DNA of 6,060 nucleotides, from contig RGUK01000099.1 of NCBI GenBank assembly GCA_010027825.1, positions 1 through 6,060 of the forward strand, given 5' to 3'. A model generated the notes under the pieces. The model saw nothing but the letters and a program-made list of their open reading frames with translations, ran no database searches and was not told the DNA's origin. This DNA comes from a bacterium (GTDB lineage Bacteria > Dependentiae > Babeliae > Babeliales > RVW-14). Within the stretch, counting starts at the first letter, position 1. The number at the start of each line of letters is the position of its first letter. The position numbers and the translations under genes were made by a program. Below, piece after piece: positions 1 to 4,588 of this stretch.

Positions 1-117
1 TCGGGGCCGCTCCAAGAGATCGCCATGCACTTCAAGAAACTTCTCAATTTCATCGTCGCCGGCATCCCCGGTGAGGTGCCTTGCCACCCAATATTCCTTC
101 TTCTTTTCGGATATCAT
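1..117 (-). CDS. Partial small hypothetical protein (left edge; C-terminus missing)
   Basis: Only the first 39 codons are in the window; the gene continues past position 1. The ATG at 117-115 is preceded by a GAGG ribosome-binding site (128-125) with 7 nt spacing, and this site overlaps the stop codon of the metallopeptidase-like gene (129-127). The gap between the two genes is 9 nt, so it is the next cistron of the same minus-strand operon. The visible protein starts MISEKKKEYWVARHLTG and goes on with an acidic, probably helical stretch (residues 18-37). No motif is recognised. The start is well supported; the function is unknown. Confidence 0.65.
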   Translation of the reverse strand, partial: MISEKKKEYWVARHLTGDAGDDEIEKFLEVHGDLLERPR

Positions 118-126
118 TGTTTTGCC

Positions 127-501
127 TCACTCTGCCCACTGGGCCATTCTCCACGCGGGATGGCCTTCCGGGGGCAACTGCATGCTACGGTGTCTTTCGC
201 ACATTTTCAAGTACGAAGCAATGCATCTCCCGGCCTTGATGATCATTGGTTCCGTCCACTCCAGGGCGTTTGCTTCCGCCCACTCCCACGCCTGAACCTC
301 TTTGTCTATCCGCCTTCCCGACTGGCTGCCCACCACATGGCCTATTTCGTGGAGGGCAATCGCGTAGGTGACGGCCGTCCTCACGGGCGATATCTTGATG
401 TGCCTCCGCCTCCTCCAGGAACGCCCCCTGTAGCCCTCCTTGAACTCGATGGAGACGGCATGCATAGAAGCGAGACTTTCTATGTGCTGGGAATAGGTCA
501 T
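127..501 (-). CDS. Small HEXXH zinc metallopeptidase-like protein
   Basis: This 124-aa protein carries a clear zincin motif, HEIGH at residues 51-55, preceded by the hydrophobic helix TYAIAL. Thirteen residues later comes E68 in EVQAWEWA, matching the E-x-x-A-x-x-(F/W)-A third-ligand pattern of ImmA/IrrE-like peptidases. By family knowledge the two histidines and E68 would bind zinc and E52 would be the catalytic base. The N-terminus (residues 25-36) is very basic, with a WRRRR run. No signal peptide or membrane segment is visible, so a cytoplasmic protein is expected. The start ATG overlaps the upstream stop codon as ATGA (498-501), implying translational coupling. Small HEXXH proteins of this size occur in phage genomes, usually annotated only as metalloprotease. 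The substrate is unknown; repressor cleavage, as for ImmA, is only a possibility. Confidence 0.8.
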   Translation of the reverse strand: MTYSQHIESLASMHAVSIEFKEGYRGRSWRRRRHIKISPVRTAVTYAIALHEIGHVVGSQSGRRIDKEVQAWEWAEANALEWTEPMIIKAGRCIASYLKMCERHRSMQLPPEGHPAWRMAQWAE

Positions 502-734
502 TTTCCGCCCATGATGGCCCGCACCGATTCAGGGGCCATGCCTTCCTCGAAGACAAGCATCGCCATCTTTCGCCCCTTGAATCCGAATTCCGGAGGCACG
601 GGCGCATAAAGACAGTTTTTTAAGTTTGCCCTTGGAATCCACTCCTCCTTTGCATCCTCCTTCGGCTCGCTTCCGAGGATCGCCCTGACACCTTCGGGGG
701 TGTCCTCCCGTACCCAGGCCGGGACTATTATCAT
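498..734 (-). CDS. 78-aa hypothetical protein with duplicated PExVRAIxG motif
   Basis: The ATG at 734-732 was chosen because GGAAGGA (748-742) lies 7 nt upstream and a sigma70-like promoter (787-760) lies just before that. The frame stays open upstream to 1094, but an extension would run through that promoter and the terminator and into the neighbouring gene. The protein begins MIIVPAWVRED. It carries the same motif twice: EDTPEGVRAILG (residues 10-21) and EGMAPESVRAIMG (64-76), separated by a Lys/Glu-rich and Pro/aromatic linker. No enzymatic residues are recognised. It is the first cistron of the operon that continues with the metallopeptidase-like gene, and it overlaps that gene by 4 nt. 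Function unknown. Confidence 0.75.
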   Translation of the reverse strand: MIIVPAWVREDTPEGVRAILGSEPKEDAKEEWIPRANLKNCLYAPVPPEFGFKGRKMAMLVFEEGMAPESVRAIMGGK

Positions 735-741
735 CTTTTGT

Positions 742-748
742 TCCTTCC
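742..748 (-). promoter_or_regulatory. Ribosome-binding site of the 78-aa gene
   Basis: GGAAGGA on the minus strand, 7 nt before the ATG at 734. It fixes the start of a reading frame that would otherwise look 198 codons long. Confidence 0.75.
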
Positions 749-759
749 GGTTATGAAGA

Positions 760-787
760 GTTATACGCACGAAATCCAGAATGTCAA
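760..787 (-). promoter_or_regulatory. Sigma70-type promoter for the 78-aa / metallopeptidase operon
   Basis: On the minus strand a perfect -35 box TTGACA (787-782) is followed after 16 nt by TATAAC (765-760), five of six matches to TATAAT. Transcription would start near 753, leaving a leader of about 20 nt that contains the ribosome-binding site. It lies between an intrinsic terminator and the start codon it would serve, which makes a chance match less likely. It implies reading by a host-type housekeeping sigma factor. Confidence 0.7.
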
Positions 788-830
788 CTTGCCGCATGCC
801 GAAACGTGTCGGAATCGCAATTTTGCCAAC

Positions 831-867
831 AAAAAAGGGGAGTTCCAATGTCCTACTGGAACTCCCC
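831..867 (-). terminator. Rho-independent terminator of the tail/baseplate operon
   Basis: A perfect 11-bp stem (GGGGAGTTCCA, 867-857, pairing with TGGAACTCCCC, 847-837) encloses a 9-nt loop and is followed on the minus strand by six T residues (836-831). It begins 24 nt after the stop codon of the 249-aa gene (892-894). The T-run is only on the minus-strand exit side, so it is read as terminating minus-strand transcription. Confidence 0.88.
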
Positions 868-891
868 CCGACACACACCGAACCATCTGGA

Positions 892-1641
892 TCAAAATAT
901 CTGGAGCTGAAGGGGTTCCGAGATATACTTGTTTTCCCCGAACTCCAGTTCAAACCAGACATCATAAATTCCGCAATCCATATCAAGGGCCACCGTATCA
1001 AGGAAGTAGTACCCTTCCGATCCATGGCGGTGTTCCACATCTGCGCCCTCCACGACCATTCGTAAATCCCGCTCTTTTGGAACGCAGTTTCCACACTGCT
1101 TCTCTATAAATATTTTGACCGGACTGACCAAGGCGAGATTCACATAGTACCGCTGGAGATCGGATGCGTTGGGTACGTTGGGAACGACATCGACGCTCAG
1201 CCATCTCCTTTCGCCCCTCCTCACTCTGTTTGGCCGAAATCCGTACGAAAAGTCATAGACTATGGGCATGTCCGACGCGTACCAGAGATTTGAAATCACT
1301 CGGAATTCATTTGTGACTGTCCCGGATTGAACTGAATCAAAACTCACAGTCCACACGTCCACATAATTTCCTATAGTGAACTTCAAATCCTCCAAAACGA
1401 CTGAAGCCACATACTGTCCGCCGAAAGGATCGTTCACCACCACTACATCAGAACCGTCCACGGACATCACGAGCCTTCTGCCCTCGGGGTTTTCTTCGGT
1501 CACACAAGATGAATCAAGCTGATAAATGTCAACCTTCTCCACGTTTGCGACATTCTGCCGGTGATTGGAGTTGTATGTGAACAAGCGAAGATTCAGTTCG
1601 TCGCCAACAACTGGATTCTGGTTTCTCTCTTTCGTTGCCAT
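892..1641 (-). CDS. Probable virion structural protein, beta-rich, two related domains
   Basis: A 249-aa protein with almost no predicted helix, rich in alternating hydrophobic beta strands. It seems to hold two similar sandwich-like halves. Half 1 (about 10-118) opens with VVGDELNLRLF and ends with YVDVWTVSFDS...TNEFRVI (93-116). Half 2 (about 140-249) opens with RRGERRWLSVDV and ends with YDVWFELEFGE...SEPLQLQI (226-248). Half 2 also holds a CGNC pair (183-186), possibly a disulfide or metal site. The ATG at 1641 lies 1 nt after the stop of the -1-frame extension of the hub gene (1645-1643), with a modest AAGGTG site upstream. It is the last gene before the intrinsic terminator. Its place behind a gp26-like gene and its all-beta, Ig-like look suggest a tail or baseplate component; a specific name is not supported. 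Confidence 0.75.
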   Translation of the reverse strand: MATKERNQNPVVGDELNLRLFTYNSNHRQNVANVEKVDIYQLDSSCVTEENPEGRRLVMSVDGSDVVVVNDPFGGQYVASVVLEDLKFTIGNYVDVWTVSFDSVQSGTVTNEFRVISNLWYASDMPIVYDFSYGFRPNRVRRGERRWLSVDVVPNVPNASDLQRYYVNLALVSPVKIFIEKQCGNCVPKERDLRMVVEGADVEHRHGSEGYYFLDTVALDMDCGIYDVWFELEFGENKYISEPLQLQIF

Positions 1642-1642
1642 A

Positions 1643-1882
1643 TTACTTCTTCACCTTGGCCTTCCTTCTGGCAGCCTCCATCGCCTCGTTTTCCTTTTCT
1701 TTTTGCTGGATAAATCTGCTTATTATCCATTTTCTTTCGTTTATGGGCAAAGACATAAAGTTTTCCCTGCTCTGATGCATGTGGTAGATGAAGAAGAACA
1801 TCTCCTCCATCAGGTTCTTCCACAGCTCTAGGCTTGCGTCCTCGATATCGTATTTTTCGTTCGCTTTGCCCGCGGGAAGAAA
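1643..1882 (-). CDS. -1-frame extension, gp51/tail-chaperone-like C-terminal tail of the hub protein
   Basis: This 79-codon region lies in the -1 frame relative to the gp26-like gene and overlaps its end by 55 nt. It reads FLPAGKANEKYDIED, then a helical segment (MEEMFFFYHMHQ), then LPINERKWIISRFIQQK and a basic, charged end (KENEAMEAARRKAKVKK). Short helical tails of this make-up are found in the second frame of phage tail-assembly chaperones, and gp51 follows gp26 in several T4-like genomes. The frame has no ATG at its beginning: it opens right after a TGA (1894-1892) just upstream of the slippery run. Joined by a -1 slip it makes a 433-aa fusion with the hub protein. The alternative is an independent 55-aa protein from the ATG at 1810, with GGAAG at 1821-1817, reinitiating after the TAG at 1830-1828. 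That this frame is coding is well supported; how it is expressed is inferred. Confidence 0.72.
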   Translation of the reverse strand, partial: FLPAGKANEKYDIEDASLELWKNLMEEMFFFIYHMHQSRENFMSLPINERKWIISRFIQQKEKENEAMEAARRKAKVKK

Positions 1883-2943
1883 AAATTTGACTCAAGCGGG
1901 AGCTCGATCTCAAAATCCCTCATGGTATACGGGTTGGTTATGTTGATTTTAGTATCAACGCCGAACGGAGGCTCGTTCACGACAGTCCGCAGATAGGCCA
2001 CATCCTGTATCGGGAGCTTTTTCAGAAGCGTCTGTATCTCGAGCTTGTCGGTCAACCCTTCTATCTCCTCTATGAGATGAGCCGTCCTGTAGAGCAAAGT
2101 GTCATCCGCCTGTCCCGAAAGATCGAAGTTCTTCGCCCTTCTTTCCCTGTATTCCTGGATGAGTTGCTCGTCCTTTCCTATGGCGAGCCTGTACCTGAAT
2201 CTATAGCCTGTCGAAGGAAGAGCATCCTCAAGGTTTTCGGGTCCGAAGTCATCGGAGCAGTGATCCACATATAGTTCGTTAAGATTTATCGTTGTTGCAA
2301 AGGTCTGATCCGAGTCTGGGTCTCTCACTTCAACGTCATACTCCGGCGTGTATGATATGCCACGCAAGTAGATCAGCATATAGGTGCGATCCTGGGTCAG
2401 GAAGTTGGCCGAATCATAGCCCTCCCGCATGCACTTGTTGAATATCATGTTGATTGCCTGACCCTTCTTGACAAACCTCGGGGTCGCGAGAATCTCCTCC
2501 TCCTCGCCCGTCATGGGCCGAAGATGTATCACTCCGTCCGACGGCCCGTTCTCTCCGTCGTAGAACTTGCCCTTGGAAGGCAGCTCCACCTTCTCATAGA
2601 TCATCCCGCCCTTGGCCCCGATCCCCGCAATAAGTTCTTCTAGCCGGCCGCTTCCCGTAACCCTCATTTCAGATGGGGAATTCCGGGCCTCGGTTCGGCC
2701 TTGCTGCCCCTGAGCTCTTCTCTGGGCAACCGCCTGCTTAAATGCCTCGGGAACCTTGCCCGATATGCGCATGCCCGCATCTTCGGACGGGTTTTCAACC
2801 TCTCTGCCCACCTCATCCGCCAGCCTCTGCCTCATGGCGGCCATTTCGGACAGCCTTTCCGACGCGTTATCCGCCCCAGATGCACCTTCTATGTCGTCTT
2901 GCGATATTGACCTCTTCTGCGGCCTAAATGTCTCGTCAGCCAT
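1828..2943 (-). CDS. 26: T4 gp26-like baseplate hub subunit / hub assembly protein
   Basis: A 371-aa protein. Residues 1-105 are a charged, low-complexity, probably disordered extension rich in Arg, Glu, Gln and Ala. From residue 115 it resembles the T4 baseplate gp26 family: VELPSKGKFYDG (119-130), then LRPMTGEEEEILATPRFVKKG (141-161), a hydrophobic block with RTYMLIYLRGISY (186-198), a helical region (about 255-325) and the closing FEIELPLESNFFFP (344-357). In T4, gp26 is needed to assemble the central hub of the baseplate, where tail tube growth begins. T4 gp26 is about 208 aa, so the N-terminal extension accounts for most of the extra length. The start is well set: AGGAG (2954-2950) lies 6 nt from the ATG. 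The codons near the 3' end contain the A AAT TTT TTC run, after which the -1 frame is also coding. First gene of the block that continues with the 249-aa protein. Confidence 0.8.
   Translation of the reverse strand: MADETFRPQKRSISQDDIEGASGADNASERLSEMAAMRQRLADEVGREVENPSEDAGMRISGKVPEAFKQAVAQRRAQGQQGRTEARNSPSEMRVTGSGRLEELIAGIGAKGGMIYEKVELPSKGKFYDGENGPSDGVIHLRPMTGEEEEILATPRFVKKGQAINMIFNKCMREGYDSANFLTQDRTYMLIYLRGISYTPEYDVEVRDPDSDQTFATTINLNELYVDHCSDDFGPENLEDALPSTGYRFRYRLAIGKDEQLIQEYRERRAKNFDLSGQADDTLLYRTAHLIEEIEGLTDKLEIQTLLKKLPIQDVAYLRTVVNEPPFGVDTKINITNPYTMRDFEIELPLESNFFFPRAKRTKNTISRTQA
1879..1888 (-). promoter_or_regulatory. Candidate programmed -1 ribosomal frameshift site
   Basis: In the hub-gene frame the codons read tca aat ttt ttc (1890-1879). 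They contain two overlapping X XXY YYZ heptamers, A AAT TTT (1888-1882) and T TTT TTC (1885-1879). Slipping on either one gives the same product: 354 or 355 zero-frame codons, then LPAGKANEK in the -1 frame to the TAA at 1645-1643. The -1 frame is closed by a TGA only 4 nt upstream (1894-1892), and the zero frame ends at 1828. The GC-only palindrome CCCGCGGG (1876-1869) follows directly. No strong upstream Shine-Dalgarno-like stimulator is seen, and no clear hairpin was found. Confidence 0.68.
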
Positions 2944-2949
2944 GATGCT

Positions 2950-2954
2950 CTCCT
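2950..2954 (-). promoter_or_regulatory. Ribosome-binding site of the gp26-like gene
   Basis: AGGAG on the minus strand, 6 nt before the ATG at 2943. It lies in the 44-nt divergent gap (2944-2987) between the hub gene and the plus-strand block. No convincing -35/-10 pair was found in that gap for either direction. Confidence 0.75.
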
Positions 2955-2974
2955 TTTATTAATTTGGTGTGCGA

Positions 2975-2985
2975 CTCTAATAGAG
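2975..2985. repeat. Short palindrome CTCTA-A-TAGAG in the divergent gap
   Basis: A perfect 5-bp inverted repeat with one central base, 2 nt before the plus-strand ATG at 2988 and 32 nt before the minus-strand start. It could be an operator for divergent promoters, but a palindrome of this size also arises by chance. Confidence 0.25.
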
Positions 2986-2987
2986 CT

Positions 2988-3350
2988 ATGCAGATCAATA
3001 TTCAAAACGTGGAAGAGCTCATTTTTCAGAACAAGGACATATGGCGCAAAATGCCCGATCTGATACACCTCCGCGACCAGTGGAGGATCAGCAGGATGAC
3101 TCCCATGCTCCGCGCCATGGGCAAAAAATGCATCCTTGACTTCCTCAGAAGTGCCAAGGGAGTCCACGAAGACATAATTTCAGAACACTTCGGAACCCAT
3201 GTTACTATTGATAAAATTGAAAGACACCTCGTCCACAACGCAGAATTTTCAATAGAAGACGACAATGTTGATTTTGAGCTCCAGGACAACTTCACGGGGT
3301 TCGGCACTTTCAGAAAAGAAGGAAAGGTGAGCGTTACCTTTTGGAGATGA
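2988..3350 (+). CDS. 120-aa hypothetical phage protein
   Basis: The protein begins MQINIQNVEELIFQNKDIW. A helical, basic middle follows (RISRMTPMLRAMGKKCILDFL, about 34-54), then an acidic C-terminal half with beta character ending KEGKVSVTFWR. No catalytic motif, membrane segment or signal peptide is seen. The frame is open to a TTG at 2964, but that codon lacks a ribosome-binding site. The ATG at 2988 has only a weak AGAG, so translation may depend on a very short leader or an unusual signal. It is the first gene of a four-gene plus-strand block, with its stop 2 nt before the next chosen start. It looks like one of the many conserved small proteins of T4-like phages without assigned function; that resemblance is an impression only. 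Confidence 0.7.
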   Translation: MQINIQNVEELIFQNKDIWRKMPDLIHLRDQWRISRMTPMLRAMGKKCILDFLRSAKGVHEDIISEHFGTHVTIDKIERHLVHNAEFSIEDDNVDFELQDNFTGFGTFRKEGKVSVTFWR

Positions 3351-3352
3351 CA

Positions 3353-3667
3353 ATGACAACCGCCTCTCTCGCGCTGTTCGCATGCGCCGTAATAGGACTT
3401 ACAAACATAGTCGTGGATCCCGCTTCAATCATGGTTCCCTTCAGGGAGTTCGTGGAAAAGAACTGTCCCAAGTGGATGAACAAGGTCTTTTCATGCTACC
3501 AGTGCTTCGGTACATGGGCCGGATTCCTATGCGGCTATCTCATAGTAGACCAGAGGCCGTCCATCGTCTTCATGTGCGGGATGGCCGGCAGTTTTCTAGC
3601 GACCATGTCCGCGACATACATGAACTACCTCGAGGCAAAGAGCATAGTGGGAGTGGAGCAAGAATGA
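3353..3667 (+). CDS. Small membrane protein with CxxCFGxWxG motif
   Basis: A 104-aa protein with three hydrophobic segments (about 4-22, 52-66 and 70-90), so an inner-membrane protein is expected. A loop (23-50) lies between the first two and ends with SCYQCFGTWAGF (47-58). The C-P/Y-x-C-hG-x-W-x-G pattern before a membrane helix recalls small membrane proteins of the DUF1360 type found in phages and Bacillus; this is recollection, not a search. The ATG at 3353 is preferred over the ATG at 3347 and the TTG at 3341, because GGAG (3343-3346) stands 6 nt before it but directly against the 3347 codon. It follows the upstream stop by 2 nt and overlaps the next gene by 4 nt (ATGA). Role unknown; a membrane effect on the host during infection is possible. 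Confidence 0.75.
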   Translation: MTTASLALFACAVIGLTNIVVDPASIMVPFREFVEKNCPKWMNKVFSCYQCFGTWAGFLCGYLIVDQRPSIVFMCGMAGSFLATMSATYMNYLEAKSIVGVEQE

Positions 3668-3945
3668 CGAAGGTGATAGTCTTGTGCTCCTCCTGCGGAT
3701 GGAAGAGGATCACCGATGGAGACAAGATAGGTCTTGCCGAACTAAAGAACGACAGCCTCAGCTCCAAAAAATACAGATGCCCAGGATGCGGACGAGGCGT
3801 ATCCCCCAGGAAGTTCAGCGACCCCCAGGAGGAGCAGGACAGAAAAAACAAAGAGGAAATCATGAAAAAGAACGAGGAAAAATGGCGTCAAGAAAACCTT
3901 GACTTTCATGTGAGATTCATGGAGGAAGCCGAAAATGCCGAATGA
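3664..3945 (+). CDS. Zinc-ribbon protein with charged coiled-coil tail
   Basis: A 93-aa protein. Residues 8-42 form a typical zinc ribbon with two CxxC knuckles, CSSCG (8-12) and CPGCG (39-43), 27 residues apart. From about residue 52 to the end the chain is highly charged (Lys, Glu, Gln, Asp; for example EEIMKKNEEKWRQEN) and likely one long helix. Zinc ribbons of this kind bind nucleic acid or another protein. No enzyme domain is present. The start ATG overlaps the upstream TGA (3664-3667), with GGAG 5 nt before it, so it is translated as part of the same coupled unit. The gene overlaps the next by 11 nt. The zinc-binding fold is confident; the role is not known. Confidence 0.8.
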   Translation: MTKVIVLCSSCGWKRITDGDKIGLAELKNDSLSSKKYRCPGCGRGVSPRKFSDPQEEQDRKNKEEIMKKNEEKWRQENLDFHVRFMEEAENAE

Positions 3946-4321
3946 AAACAAGATCACGCTGGGCGACATAAAGAAGGCTCTCAAGGACTCCAGGTTCAGG
4001 CTGACACTGCCCAAGGAGATGAATGCCGAGATCGAAAAGTTTTTGGATAATCCTGGATGTGCATGCCACACCCCGCTCTACAGAAAAATAGCGAAGGAAT
4101 GCCGCGAACAACTTCAGAAGTACTATCCCAATCTGGAGGTTCCCGACGAGGAAAAGGAGCTGAACAAACTCGCAGAGAACCACTGGTCTGTGATAAACTG
4201 TCACATAAGCGAACTCGAAACCAAGCTCAGCAAGCTGGGACCGGGCAGAAAGCAGATAGACGTGGCCAGGTGGGAAGATCAGGTGACCGTCGTTGTGAAC
4301 GAACTAGACTTCATTTTCTGA
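3935..4321 (+). CDS. 128-aa hypothetical protein (PGCAC and GRKQ-ARWEDQ motifs)
   Basis: The protein opens with a helical stretch (about 10-38), then NPGCACHTPLYRKI (39-52) with a CxC pair, and a third cysteine at 56. The C-terminal part is SKLGPGRKQ (about 99-107) followed by VARWEDQVTVVVNELD (110-125), which looks like a compact basic-acidic strand motif. The two blocks resemble a conserved T4-like phage family of unknown function, but this is memory and not a search. The ATG at 3935 has GGAGG at 3921-3925 with 9 nt spacing and overlaps the end of the zinc-ribbon gene. It is the last gene of the plus-strand block, and its end overlaps the convergent minus-strand gene by 18 nt. Confidence 0.78.
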   Translation: MPNENKITLGDIKKALKDSRFRLTLPKEMNAEIEKFLDNPGCACHTPLYRKIAKECREQLQKYYPNLEVPDEEKELNKLAENHWSVINCHISELETKLSKLGPGRKQIDVARWEDQVTVVVNELDFIF

Positions 4322-4564
4322 ATTCAAATTCAGATTCATGCACTGGATAAGCTCGTCCCTCCAGTACAGGTTGTGCAGTCTGCATTCCGCTATTGATTTG
4401 CTGATGTATATCCCGTTCTTCGCGGACTTTTCTACGGCGATTCTGTTCTCTTCCATCATCTCTGAACATCTCTTCCTTGCCTTCTCTGCGGAATCGGCCT
4501 CTATCTCCACGATCTCCTCGCAGCAGCCTTCTTTATATCTGATAGCCACCTTAAACTTGGCCAA
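4304..4564 (-). CDS. 86-aa hypothetical protein with TTG start
   Basis: The protein reads (M)AKFKVAIRYKEGCCEEIVEIEAD, with strands of alternating hydrophobic residues. A helix follows (SAEKARKRCSEMMEENRIAVEK, 25-46), then a region with Cys and aromatic residues ending RDELIQCMNLNLNSENEV. The small beta-helix layout is typical of short phage accessory proteins; no family is recognised. The start is TTG at 4564-4562, preceded after 4 nt by the full Shine-Dalgarno AAGGAGGT (4576-4569), while no ATG is placed to replace it. It follows the glycosyltransferase-like gene by 24 nt and converges on the plus-strand 128-aa gene with an 18-nt overlap. Confidence 0.72.
   Translation of the reverse strand: MAKFKVAIRYKEGCCEEIVEIEADSAEKARKRCSEMMEENRIAVEKSAKNGIYISKSIAECRLHNLYWRDELIQCMNLNLNSENEV
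4317..4334. repeat. Inverted repeat at the junction of two convergent genes
   Basis: TCTGAATT (4317-4324) pairs perfectly with AATTCAGA (4327-4334) around CA, giving an 8-bp AT-rich hairpin arm. It covers the plus-strand stop codon (4319-4321) and the last codons of the minus-strand gene. No clear T-run follows on either strand, so a weak two-way terminator is possible but not shown. Confidence 0.3.
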
Positions 4565-4568
4565 TCGG

Positions 4569-4576
4569 ACCTCCTT
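4569..4576 (-). promoter_or_regulatory. Full-length Shine-Dalgarno supporting a TTG start
   Basis: AAGGAGGT on the minus strand, 4 nt before TTG (4564-4562). This near-perfect anti-16S match decides the start of the 86-aa gene despite the rare codon. Confidence 0.75.
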
Positions 4577-4588
4577 GCTACAATATAT

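Noticed and set aside
185..607. 140-codon minus-strand frame overlapping the metallopeptidase-like and 78-aa genes
   Set aside because: It is out of frame with both genes, has no start signal, and would replace the HEIGH-containing protein with low-information sequence.
25..609. 194-codon plus-strand frame over the metallopeptidase region
   Set aside because: It lies antisense to two well-supported genes with ATGA coupling and a HEXXH motif, has no ribosome-binding site, and its protein is Pro/His/Arg-rich without domain character.
735..1094. Upstream extension of the 78-aa gene to a 198-codon frame
   Set aside because: The added part would cross the terminator hairpin and the promoter and overlap the 249-aa gene. 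The ATG at 734 has a good ribosome-binding site.
1869..1876. CCCGCGGG palindrome as a frameshift-stimulating hairpin
   Set aside because: The palindrome has no loop and cannot fold on itself; no partner for a pseudoknot was found by eye. Kept only as a note at the slippery site.
2964..2987. TTG start for the first plus-strand gene
   Set aside because: No ribosome-binding site precedes it, and it would add only eight residues (VCDSNRA) from the divergent gap. The ATG at 2988 is simpler.
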